Part shown: piece after piece, positions 43,665 through 51,922 of the stretch
Position numbering within the stretch: the first letter of the stretch is position 1
Layout: the number at the start of each line of letters is the position of its first letter
From: Bog-159 sp049511415
Lineage (GTDB): Bacteria > Acidobacteriota > Terriglobia > Bryobacterales > Bryobacteraceae
Assembly (NCBI GenBank): GCA_049511415.1
Contig: JBEKYC010000019.1
Coordinates: 1 to 64,000 of the forward strand
DNA: 64,000 nt
Reading direction: 5' to 3'
The notes under the pieces: generated by a model
Told to the model about the DNA's origin: nothing
Database searches by the model: none
What the model saw: only the letters and a program-made list of their open reading frames with translations
Made by a program: the position numbers and the translations under genes

Positions 43665-45740
43665 TCACAGCGGGATCGTAACCGTAACGAAAGTGCCCTC
43701 GTTCGGCTGGCTGCGGATCTCCACCATTCCCCCGGCCAGCCGCACCCGCTCCTTGATGCTGAGCAGACCCAGCCCCGGCTTCATTTCAGTGCTCGCCGGA
43801 TCCATGCCCGCGCCTGCGTCGGAGATGGTAAGGCGCAACGTCCCTTCCGCTCGAACCAGATCCACCCGCGCCGCATCGGCGTGCGCATGCTTGGCGACAT
43901 TCTGCAGTGCCTCCTGCGTAATCCGATAGACACACAGAGCTGTCGCCGCCGGCACATTGTCGAATGCCCCCTCCGAAGTAAAAGAAACTCGCACGCGTGT
44001 GAGCGTCTCGAATTCGTTGCAAAAAGCCCGCAGCGCCACGGCGATGCCCTGGTACTCCAGAATCGCCGGGTGCAACTCGTGCGACATCCGCCGCACCCGC
44101 TCCGCAAGCTGCACCAGCTTCTGATGAATCCGATCGCTCTGCGCGCGCGCCTCCACTTGCTCTTCCGGGATGTGTCTCTTCAGATTGCCTACCGCAATGC
44201 TCACCGCGGCAATCTGCTGGTTCAGGTCGTCGTGCAGTTCCCGCGCCAGCCGCGTCCGCTCGTCCTCGCGTGCGCCCATCAGCCTGGCGCTCAACGCCTG
44301 AATCTCCTGTTCCTTGCGAATTCGCACCGCCAGTTCGGTTTCCAACCTGGCGTTGGTCTGGCGCAGTTGTTCTTCGGCGCGCCGGCGGTCCGTGATGTCC
44401 ACGATGGAGCCCGCATAGCCCAGAAACTGTCCCGCCGCCGAGAACCGCGGCACCGCCTCACCGGCGACCGTTCGATACTCCCCGTCGGCGCGCCGCATCC
44501 GGAATTCATCGATGGAACCGCGCCTTTCCGACATCGCCTTTAAGTAGCCGGCGTGCACCCTGCCCGCGTCATCCGGGTGTACGGAGTCGATCCAGGCCTC
44601 CGCCAGACTCTGCCGGTCCACGCCCATAAATTTTTGCAGAGGCCTGTTGACAAAAGAGTTCTCCTCGCCTCGCGACGCCATCCAAAGATAGGCGGGCGTA
44701 TCGTTGGCCACCGCATAAAACCATTCTTCCCGATCGCGGTGGATGCGGGCTTGTTGGCCCCTCCAGATCAGTCCCGCCGCCGCGGCGCTGGCGAAGGCGA
44801 TCAGCGCCGTGATCAACGCCATCTCCCACGCCAGCCGCCGCAGCGGCGCGTCCACTTCCGCGATCGCCATCTTGCAGATCAAGAGCCACGGCGAATCCGG
44901 AATCCGGCGCATCGTGCCGATCGATAGGATGCCGCGGTTGTCCACGCCTTTGAGCGACCAGCCGGACTCCAGCACCCGGTCTGGCGGAAGGGTCAGAATT
45001 CTCGGCCGCCGCGAGAATGCCGCCATTCCCGGATGCGCGGTGCTGAGCGAGACCGCTTCGTTCCCCTCCAGACGCACCAGTTCACACAGTGCCGTCCGGC
45101 TGGATCCCGGCCACGCTTCCACGAAAGGAAACAGAAAGAGCGAGGGATCGATTTCGAGAATGAAAGCGCCCGCATCGCTCACCGGCACGGTGAGCGCCAT
45201 CAGCGGGGTTCGCGTACGTGTCTCCAGGGTCAGATCCGAGAGAATCACGTCGTTGCGGCGGACCGCCTCGCGGGCCAGCCCGCTCCTCGCGGTCTTGCCG
45301 AACTCCGCGCCATCCGTCCGGTCCGCATGCAGCCTGACGCGCTGGTTGCCGTCCAGATCCACTAAGGTAATATCCGCGTATGCGAAAGCCCTTGCCAGCC
45401 CCCGCATCAGCTCCAGCAGATCCGCGCGATCGCCGTCCGCCACCGTGCGGCTCGCCAGCGCCCGCAGGGCCGTGCGAACGAAAGGAGACGACATGACCAT
45501 GTGGCCGTTGCCGATCCTCTCCCGGCGCCAGGCGGCCACTTGCACGGCTTTCCCGGCGGCTACCGCGAACGTCTCGCGCATGGCCGCATCTTCCGTCTGG
45601 CTCTTCTCCACGCCGTAATACCACCGCACCGCCGCGATGATCGCCACGCACCAGAACACCAGCGCGACAATCAGGATGCGGCCCCGGCGATTTCCGATGG
45701 GATCGGCGGCCGGCACGCTCCGCGCGTCTTGGTTCGTCAT
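43665..45740 (-). CDS. NarL-type sensor histidine kinase with PAS domain
   Basis: 691 residues. There are two transmembrane segments (~22-42 and ~310-332) enclosing a large periplasmic sensor domain resembling a double Cache/CHASE fold. A PAS/PAC domain (~345-465), a HisKA_3 box ELHDDLNQQ with H503, and a HATPase ending GLGLLSIKERVRLAGG follow. This is the NarX/DesK-like kinase family. It overlaps the downstream response-regulator gene (on the minus strand the regulator comes first) by 4 bp. Confidence 0.9.
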   Translation of the reverse strand: MTNQDARSVPAADPIGNRRGRILIVALVFWCVAIIAAVRWYYGVEKSQTEDAAMRETFAVAAGKAVQVAAWRRERIGNGHMVMSSPFVRTALRALASRTVADGDRADLLELMRGLARAFAYADITLVDLDGNQRVRLHADRTDGAEFGKTARSGLAREAVRRNDVILSDLTLETRTRTPLMALTVPVSDAGAFILEIDPSLFLFPFVEAWPGSSRTALCELVRLEGNEAVSLSTAHPGMAAFSRRPRILTLPPDRVLESGWSLKGVDNRGILSIGTMRRIPDSPWLLICKMAIAEVDAPLRRLAWEMALITALIAFASAAAAGLIWRGQQARIHRDREEWFYAVANDTPAYLWMASRGEENSFVNRPLQKFMGVDRQSLAEAWIDSVHPDDAGRVHAGYLKAMSERRGSIDEFRMRRADGEYRTVAGEAVPRFSAAGQFLGYAGSIVDITDRRRAEEQLRQTNARLETELAVRIRKEQEIQALSARLMGAREDERTRLARELHDDLNQQIAAVSIAVGNLKRHIPEEQVEARAQSDRIHQKLVQLAERVRRMSHELHPAILEYQGIAVALRAFCNEFETLTRVRVSFTSEGAFDNVPAATALCVYRITQEALQNVAKHAHADAARVDLVRAEGTLRLTISDAGAGMDPASTEMKPGLGLLSIKERVRLAGGMVEIRSQPNEGTFVTVTIPL

Positions 45741-46387
45741 TCCGCGATCAGCTTCAGCCGCATCGCGTATTGAATCAATTCGGCGGTTGTCTGCATGCCC
45801 AGCACGCGCATGATCTCGTACTTGTGGGATTCGGCCGTGCGTTGCGAGATATTCAGAATCGCGGCGGTTTCCTTCATGGTGCGCCCTTCCGCCACCAATT
45901 GCAGGACTTCGCGCTGCCGTGGCGTCAGCGCCGCGCCGCTCTCCCGGACCGGGCCCCCGGCTTCTACCAGCAGTGTAATCAGATCCTTGGCCAGCAGAGT
46001 CGTAACGTACGACCTGCCGTGCGCCACCTCGCGAATCGCGTGAATCAGTTCCTCGGTGGAAGATACCTTGAGTAGATAGCCGGAAACACCCGAGCGAAAC
46101 GCCTCCGCGGCCAGGTGCGTATCGCGATGCATCGTGAGCACGATCACCTTGGCCTCCGGGCGGCGCGCGCGGATCTGCCGCACCGCTTCCAACCCGTTCA
46201 TGAGCGGCATGGAGATGTCCGTCACGATTACATCCGGACGCAGTTTCTCGGCGGCGTCCAGCAAGGCGCGTCCGTCGTGTACAACGCCGATCAGGTCAAA
46301 ACTGTCTCTGAGGAGCGCCTGGAGGCCTTCGGCGACCACCGCATGATCGTCGGCCAGCAGCACGCGAGTCCTGGGCATATCCGGCAC
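45737..46387 (-). CDS. NarL/FixJ-family response regulator
   Basis: 216 residues. The receiver has D13/D14-type acidic residues and phospho-acceptor D57. The LuxR/GerE helix-turn-helix is at about 150-210 (LTPRQREVLQLVAEGRTMKE, then ISQRTAESHKYEIMRVL). It is the cognate partner of the HisKA_3 kinase just downstream. TCCGTA/TACGGA elements at 46892-46995 are candidate binding sites (inference). Confidence 0.92.
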   Translation of the reverse strand: MPDMPRTRVLLADDHAVVAEGLQALLRDSFDLIGVVHDGRALLDAAEKLRPDVIVTDISMPLMNGLEAVRQIRARRPEAKVIVLTMHRDTHLAAEAFRSGVSGYLLKVSSTEELIHAIREVAHGRSYVTTLLAKDLITLLVEAGGPVRESGAALTPRQREVLQLVAEGRTMKETAAILNISQRTAESHKYEIMRVLGMQTTAELIQYAMRLKLIAE

Positions 46388-46408
46388 CCATGGTCGTACA
46401 ACATAATA

Positions 46409-46855
46409 CTATAAGTTTCCGTCAGGCTGGACTATTTTCCTGGACTTATCTAAGCCGCGCGAATAATATTTCCGGCCCTCGATTGCCGCGCGCAGGGCGG
46501 GAATTAACTCCGCACTGGCGTCTTCTTTGAGTACATACCCCCGGATTCCAGCCCCGAGTGCCTGTTCCACCAGATGAGGCTCGTTGTACATGCTCAAGAT
46601 CACCACGGCTTGACAAGCCCCTTGACGGATGATCTCCGCCGCCGACTCAATGCCGTTTCGCCCCGGCATGTAGATGTCCGATACCACTGCATCCGGGCGT
46701 AAATCGATGGTTTTTCCGATCAGAGCCATTCCGTCGTTCGCGGCGCCGACTACGTCGAAATCCGGCGCCAGAAGTTGACAGACTTCTTCCAGGATGCCTG
46801 CGTGATCGTCCGCCACCACCACGCGATATCGCCGGCCCGCGGACTCCATCGCCAT
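46409..46855 (-). CDS. Receiver-only response regulator of NarL type
   Basis: 148 residues. The acidic pair D16/D17, phospho-acceptor D60 (SDIYMPG) and a late Lys (YVLKED) define an intact receiver. The chain ends ~20 residues later without the GerE helix-turn-helix that normally follows. It may be a phosphate sink or partner of the adjacent NarL system, or a gene whose output domain was lost. It is separated by 21 bp from the full-length regulator. Confidence 0.8.
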   Translation of the reverse strand: MAMESAGRRYRVVVADDHAGILEEVCQLLAPDFDVVGAANDGMALIGKTIDLRPDAVVSDIYMPGRNGIESAAEIIRQGACQAVVILSMYNEPHLVEQALGAGIRGYVLKEDASAELIPALRAAIEGRKYYSRGLDKSRKIVQPDGNL

Positions 46856-46891
46856 TTCAAAGTCTTAACTCTAATTCGGGCCCACGCGATA

Positions 46892-46995
46892 TCCGTAAAA
46901 CTACGGAAGGGACTACCGTTTCAATCGCCAATTCTCCGCATAAATACGGATAGAGTATTTTGGCCGGTCTGTTCCACAATGAATTCATGTCCGTA
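46892..46995. promoter_or_regulatory. Cluster of TCCGTA/TACGGA sites in a divergent promoter region
   Basis: Four copies of the hexamer TCCGTA or its complement TACGGA occur in 104 bp: 46892-46897, 46902-46907, 46945-46950 and 46990-46995. A near match, TACCGT, is at 46914. The first two form a perfect inverted pair separated by AAAC. NarL-type proteins bind paired heptamers related to TACYNMT. The region separates two divergent genes. Confidence 0.5.
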
Positions 46996-46999
46996 ATTT

Positions 47000-47419
47000 A
47001 TGTGGCCGAACATGTGCCAGGCGAACGATGAACCCCCGGCCGCGCCCGCGTTGGATGACGCGCGCCGTCGCCGGCTTTTGAAGGATTCCGTGGCCGCAAT
47101 TCCATCGATTTTTGGCCGGTTGGCCTACCTGGCGGCTCTTCACGACCGGGAGAGCGGCGGCGAGGTGGACGAATTTTTGCTGCGCGAGCACCGCGAAGCC
47201 TTTGAGGCGTGGTTGTGCCTGGGCCTCGAAGAGCAAGCCGCGGATCTGGCGGAGTACCTTTTGCATCATCTGGGTAATCGCCCGGAATCATTGCGCCAAT
47301 GGATGCAGGAAGTCCCGTCCACGAAGCTGGTTCCGCGCGGCGCCCTCCCCGCGCAGCAGGAGTTATTTCGCTCCGACTTGGAATTGGTGTTGCGCGTCTT
47401 CCATCGCGACTCCCGATAA
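47000..47419 (+). CDS. Hypothetical protein
   Basis: 139 residues from ATG 47000, with a second ATG at 47012. It is predominantly helical and acidic, with segments such as LAYLAALHDRESGGEVDEFL and FEAWLCLGLEEQAADLAEYL. There is no signal peptide or membrane helix. It lies downstream of the candidate operator and 45 bp before the MEMO-like gene. The family is unknown. Confidence 0.6.
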   Translation: MWPNMCQANDEPPAAPALDDARRRRLLKDSVAAIPSIFGRLAYLAALHDRESGGEVDEFLLREHREAFEAWLCLGLEEQAADLAEYLLHHLGNRPESLRQWMQEVPSTKLVPRGALPAQQELFRSDLELVLRVFHRDSR

Positions 47420-47464
47420 CTTTGATTAAGCTGGACCCGCTCAGGTCCTTTGTTAACATGAAGC

Positions 47465-48688
47465 GTGGCGCAACCACTGCCTCGCCTTCGCCCGGTTCTC
47501 GATCTTTTTCCCTCCCCTGCGCCGGACCGCCCCGGACTGCTCGTCCGCGATCCCTACCGCTACTCCGACGCCGTGCTGATCATCCCCCCGCCCCTGGTGG
47601 AGGTGCTGCGCTGCTTCGATGGCCGGCAGACGGATCTGGACCTGCGTTCGTTGCTGGTCCAAATCACGGGCGATCTTCAGGTAGGTCCGCTCGAACAGCA
47701 TCTGGTGGAAACCTTGAGTTCGGCGGGTTTTTTGGAAAACGAGGCCTTTGCCCAAATGAAGGCCGATCGCGAAGGCGAGTTCGCCGCGTCGCCCAAGCGC
47801 GAACCGGCGCATGCCGGCGGCGCCTATCCTCTGCAACTCGCCGAGTTGACCCAGACCATGACGCGCTATATGGATGGCGCCGCCGCAACTCCCGCGCCGC
47901 CCCCCGGTCTGTTCGGCATCGCCGCACCCCACGTCAGCCCGGAAGGCGGCTGGCAGTCCTATCGTGCCGCCTATCAAATGCTAGGTCCGGAGTTCCGCGA
48001 CCGCACCTTCGTGATTCTGGCTACTTCCCACTACGGCGAACCGGAGCGCTTCGGCCTGACCCGCAAGCCCTTCGTCACGCCGCTCGGCGAAACCACTACC
48101 GACACCGCCCTGGTGGATTGGCTGGAAGCGCACGGCGGCCCGGCCGTCCGCATGGAAGACTACTGCCATTCCTTCGAGCACACCGTCGAGCTGCAGGTCA
48201 TCTTCCTGCAACATATTTATGGCCCCGGTGTCCGCATTCTTCCCATTTTGTGCGGCCAGTTCGCGCACAGCCTGTATGGCGGCGGCGCGCCCGAATCCGA
48301 TGCCGCCGTCGCCCGCTTCTTCGCCGCCCTGGCCGAGATCGAGGCTCGCGAAAGCCGCCGCCTCTTCTGGATTCTGGGCATCGATATGGCCCACATGGGC
48401 GCGCGTTATAACGACGATTTCGAAGCGCACGCCGACCGCGGCCTGATGGCCGAAGTGGCCGAGCGCGACCGCCGGCGCATCGCCCGCATCCTCGCATCGG
48501 ATGCCGGCGGTTTCTGGGATCTGGTCCGGGAAAAACACGACGATCTGAAATGGTGCGGCTCCGCACCCCTCTATACTTTCCTTAAAGCCCTGCCGGGCGC
48601 GCGCGGCGAGCTCCTGCGCTACGAGCAATGGAACATCGATCCGCGCAGCGTGGTCAGCTTCGCCGGCATGGCCTTCTCCAAACCGTGA
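47465..48688 (+). CDS. MEMO-family protein (AmmeMemoRadiSam system B-like) with an extra N-terminal domain
   Basis: 407 residues starting at GTG 47465. Residues ~130-407 are a MEMO fold: AAPHVSP, LATSHYGE and a late CGQF give the histidine/cysteine metal-site positions. Residues 1-~105 form an extra domain (LLVRDPYRYSDAVLIIPPPL, helix-rich) reminiscent of PqqD-like peptide-binding modules. MEMO proteins usually accompany an AMMECR1 and a radical SAM protein; neither is in the window. Function is unsettled. Confidence 0.78.
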   Translation: MAQPLPRLRPVLDLFPSPAPDRPGLLVRDPYRYSDAVLIIPPPLVEVLRCFDGRQTDLDLRSLLVQITGDLQVGPLEQHLVETLSSAGFLENEAFAQMKADREGEFAASPKREPAHAGGAYPLQLAELTQTMTRYMDGAAATPAPPPGLFGIAAPHVSPEGGWQSYRAAYQMLGPEFRDRTFVILATSHYGEPERFGLTRKPFVTPLGETTTDTALVDWLEAHGGPAVRMEDYCHSFEHTVELQVIFLQHIYGPGVRILPILCGQFAHSLYGGGAPESDAAVARFFAALAEIEARESRRLFWILGIDMAHMGARYNDDFEAHADRGLMAEVAERDRRRIARILASDAGGFWDLVREKHDDLKWCGSAPLYTFLKALPGARGELLRYEQWNIDPRSVVSFAGMAFSKP

Positions 48689-48701
48689 TACAACATCTCC
48701 T

Positions 48702-49787
48702 ATGCGCAGGCGCACGTTCTTACAAGCAGCCTCCGCCGGGGCATTGGCAGCCATGAGTTCATCGGCGGAAGCTTTACCAATCAAGCTCGGCTTCGATTCC
48801 TATTCCATACGCGCCTTCCGCTGGAAGGCCATCGAACTGCTCGACTATGCCGCGCAACTGAAGCTCGACACGGTCCAGCTTTCGAGCCTCGACGATTACG
48901 AAAGCCTCGACCCCGCCTACCTGCAGCGCGTGAAAGAACACGCCGCGCGCGTAGGTATTGCAATCGACGCCGGCATCGGCTGCATTTGCCCGTCGTCGCC
49001 CGCCTACAACAAGAAAGACGGCACGCCCGAGGAGTACCTGGCGCGCGGCCTGCGCGTCTCCAAAGCCCTGGGATCCCACGTGATGCGCTGCTACATGGGC
49101 ACGCGCGACAACCGCCGCACCGCGCTGCCGCTCGCCGCGCACATTGACAATACCGTGAAGGTGCTGCGGGCCGTGCGTTCCGAAGCGCTCGATGCCGGAG
49201 TGCGCATCTCGGTGGAAAACCATGCCGGCGATATGCAGGCGCGCGAATTACGCGGCCTCATCGAGGCCGCCGGTAAGGATTTCGTGGGAGCCACGCTCGA
49301 TACCGGCAATCCCATGTGGGTCGCCGAAGACCCCTTCGTGACCCTGGAAACCCTCGCGCCTTACGTGGCCACCTCGCACGTGCGCGATAGCGCCGTCTTC
49401 GAGCATCCCCGCGGCGCCGCCGCCCAATGGGTGGCCCTGGGCGATGGCTCGGTGGATTTCGTGCGCTTCGCCGGCCTGTTCCATAAGCTCTGCCCCGGCG
49501 CCTCCATGCAACTGGAGATCATCACCGGCCGCCCGCCCGAGGTCCTGCCGTATCTGGAGCCGGATTACTGGAAAGCTTTCCCCGACACCCCCGCCTGGGA
49601 ATTCGCCCGCTTCCTGGCGCTGGCCAAGAGCGGCCGGCCGTTCCTGGGCAACATGGTGATCGGACAGTGGTCCGACAATTCCCCGATCCTCGAAGCCGCT
49701 CTGAAAGAGCAGCAGCGCATCGACCTGGAGCGCAGCCTGGAGTATGCCAAAAAGAAACTAGGCGTCGGCATCCGGTGGCGCGCCTGA
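48702..49787 (+). CDS. Sugar phosphate isomerase/epimerase-like TIM-barrel protein
   Basis: 361 residues with a twin-Arg type leader (MRRRTFLQAASAGALAAM). The xylose-isomerase-like AP-endonuclease-2 fold is indicated by IKLGFDSYS, VRISVENHAGD (metal Glu/His), GATLDTGNP (metal Asp) and a late LEIITG (metal Glu). Probably secreted by Tat and metal-dependent. The substrate is unknown. The ATG is 13 bp after the MEMO gene's stop. Confidence 0.82.
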   Translation: MRRRTFLQAASAGALAAMSSSAEALPIKLGFDSYSIRAFRWKAIELLDYAAQLKLDTVQLSSLDDYESLDPAYLQRVKEHAARVGIAIDAGIGCICPSSPAYNKKDGTPEEYLARGLRVSKALGSHVMRCYMGTRDNRRTALPLAAHIDNTVKVLRAVRSEALDAGVRISVENHAGDMQARELRGLIEAAGKDFVGATLDTGNPMWVAEDPFVTLETLAPYVATSHVRDSAVFEHPRGAAAQWVALGDGSVDFVRFAGLFHKLCPGASMQLEIITGRPPEVLPYLEPDYWKAFPDTPAWEFARFLALAKSGRPFLGNMVIGQWSDNSPILEAALKEQQRIDLERSLEYAKKKLGVGIRWRA

Positions 49788-49857
49788 CGCCGGCGGGTCG
49801 GGGCTTGTGACCGGCGGAATTGGCGGTGTACGAAAACGGGCCTCGCGGAGGGCAAAA

Positions 49858-49897
49858 GCGACAAAATGCGACAAAATGCGACAGAATGCGACAGTTT
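49858..49897. repeat. Four-copy 10-bp tandem repeat in an intergenic region
   Basis: Four adjacent units of GCGACA(A/G)AAT, the last diverging after GCGACAG, lie in the 369-bp gap between the isomerase gene and the ABC ATPase. The period of ~10 bp places each copy on the same helix face. Nothing else in the gap is recognisable. Confidence 0.75.
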
Positions 49898-50156
49898 TTG
49901 GGACTTTTGCCGGCCTTGCGCGAGAGGGCGCGGCACACGACTTCCTTCTACGCCGTTCAATCTAGCACAGGCGTGCCAAGGGCGCGGCGATTCGATTCGC
50001 GGGCTGACTTTTGTTTTCAAAGGGATGGATCTGATCCGAGATCGGTGACCGCAACTCGCCGGCTCGCCCCCTCGCCATTTGACAACCCTTCCGCTCCTTA
50101 TTTATCATAGGCTTTCACACGCTTACCTCCGTGTTCGTCCAGTCTGGAATCAAACT

Positions 50157-51149
50157 ATGATCAAAGTACAGGGCTTGACCAAGCGGTACGCCCGCACTGT
50201 CGCTGTCGACAACATCTCCTTCGAGGTCGAAAAGGGCCAGATTGTCGGCTTCCTCGGCCCCAACGGGGCGGGCAAGACCACCACCATGCGCGTCCTGACC
50301 TGTTATCTCCCGCCCACCACGGGCACCGCCTCCGTGGCCGGTTTCGACGTCATGGAAAACCCGCTCGAAGTGAAGCGGCACATCGGCTATCTCCCCGAAA
50401 CCCCGCCGCTCTACCCGGAAATGGAAGTCGCGGAATACCTTACCTTTGTCGGCCGCCTCAAAGGTATCAGCGCCGCCGACGTCGCCCGGCGCGTGGACGA
50501 AGTCACCGGCCGCTGCGCCATCGGTGATGTCCGCGCCAAGCTGATCGGCAAGCTTTCCAAGGGATATCGCCAGCGCGTCGGCTTGGCCCAGGCTATCATT
50601 CATAACCCCGACGTGCTGGTGCTCGACGAACCTACCGCCGGCCTCGATCCCAAACAGATCATCGAAACCCGCGATCTGATCCGGCACCTGGCGGGCGATC
50701 ACACCATCATCCTCAGCACCCACATCCTCTCCGAAGTCGAGCACTCTTGTGATCGCGTTGTCATTATCAACAAGGGTAAGTTGGTGGCCACCGACTCGGT
50801 AGAGAATCTTACGAACCGCCTGCGCGGGTCCGAAGCTATCGCTCTCGAGGTGGCTTCGAGCGACGGCCCGCTGGACCAGTCCGCTGTCCAGCAGCGCCTG
50901 GAACAGGTTAGCGGTGTCAGCCGCGTGCTGCCCCGCGACGCCAAGGACGGACGCCTGGGCTTTGAGGTCGAAAGCCTCCAGGGCCGCCAGGTGCGCGCCG
51001 ATCTGGCGCGCGCCGTCGTCAACTCGGGTTGGAATCTGCATGAACTGCGCGCCGTCGGCCTCAGCCTGGAAGATATCTTCCTGCAACTGACCGCCGCCGA
51101 AAAGACCACCGCCGAAAAGACCGCCGAAAAGAAGGAGGGCGCTGCTTAA
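50157..51149 (+). CDS. ABC transporter ATP-binding protein (GldA-like)
   Basis: 330 residues from ATG 50157. Walker A is GPNGAGKTT (about 37-45). The signature is degenerate, LSKGYRQRVGLAQA. Walker B is LVLDEPTAGLDP with the switch His in STHILSEVEH. The C-terminal ~100 residues are a regulatory extension. The tail contains a charged AAEKTTAEKTAEKKEG. It leads a four-gene unit with an ABC-2 permease, a GldG-like protein and a DUF4340 protein. Confidence 0.9.
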   Translation: MIKVQGLTKRYARTVAVDNISFEVEKGQIVGFLGPNGAGKTTTMRVLTCYLPPTTGTASVAGFDVMENPLEVKRHIGYLPETPPLYPEMEVAEYLTFVGRLKGISAADVARRVDEVTGRCAIGDVRAKLIGKLSKGYRQRVGLAQAIIHNPDVLVLDEPTAGLDPKQIIETRDLIRHLAGDHTIILSTHILSEVEHSCDRVVIINKGKLVATDSVENLTNRLRGSEAIALEVASSDGPLDQSAVQQRLEQVSGVSRVLPRDAKDGRLGFEVESLQGRQVRADLARAVVNSGWNLHELRAVGLSLEDIFLQLTAAEKTTAEKTAEKKEGAA

Positions 51150-51154
51150 CTAAC

Positions 51155-51922
51155 ATGACCAACATTTGGATCATCTGCCGCAAAGAATTAAAGAGTTATT
51201 TCGCTTCCCCGATCGCCTATCTGTTGATGGCGTTCTTCGCCTTGATCTTCGGCTTCGGCTTCTTCACGGCCACGCGCGATTTCGTGCGCTTCGGCTTCAT
51301 GTCCCAGATGCAGGGCCGCTCCCAGCCCATGAACGTCAATGAAATGGTGATCCGCCCGCTGCTCGGCTTCGCCAGCACCGTGGCTCTGTTCCTGATTCCC
51401 ATGGTCACCATGCGCCTCTTCGCCGAAGAGAAAAAAAGCGGCACCATCGAGTTGCTGATGACCTCGCCCGTGCGCGATATCGAAATCATCCTCGGCAAGT
51501 GGCTGGGGGCCATGCTGCTTTACTTGTGCGTGCTGTCTATGTCGGCCCTGAACATCGCGGTGTTGTTCGCCTTCGGCAAGCCCGACTGGAAGCCCATCCT
51601 GGTCGGATACCTCGGACTGATCCTGCAAGGCGGCACCCTGCTGGCCATCGGCGCCTTCATTTCCACCACCACCAAGAATCAGATTATCGCCGGGGGCGTC
51701 ACCTTCTTTGTGTGCCTGCTGCTCTGGCTACTCAGCTGGTTCACGGCTTTCGACAGCACCGGTTATGGACAGGTGGTCAATTATCTCTCGATCGTGACTC
51801 ACTTCGAGGGATTCGCCAAAGGGGTGCTCGACTCCAAGGACGTGGTCTTTTACATTTCCATGATTTTCTTCGGACTCTTTATCACCTCCCGGGCGATGGA
51901 GTCGTTGCGCTGGAGAGCATAG
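51155..51922 (+). CDS. ABC-2 type permease (GldF-like)
   Basis: 255 residues with about six hydrophobic segments. The N-terminus has RKELKSYFASPIAYLLM, and the loop AEEKKSGTIELLMTSP between helices two and three is the family hallmark. The gene starts 5 bp after the ATPase stop. It forms the membrane channel of the exporter. Confidence 0.9.
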   Translation: MTNIWIICRKELKSYFASPIAYLLMAFFALIFGFGFFTATRDFVRFGFMSQMQGRSQPMNVNEMVIRPLLGFASTVALFLIPMVTMRLFAEEKKSGTIELLMTSPVRDIEIILGKWLGAMLLYLCVLSMSALNIAVLFAFGKPDWKPILVGYLGLILQGGTLLAIGAFISTTTKNQIIAGGVTFFVCLLLWLLSWFTAFDSTGYGQVVNYLSIVTHFEGFAKGVLDSKDVVFYISMIFFGLFITSRAMESLRWRA

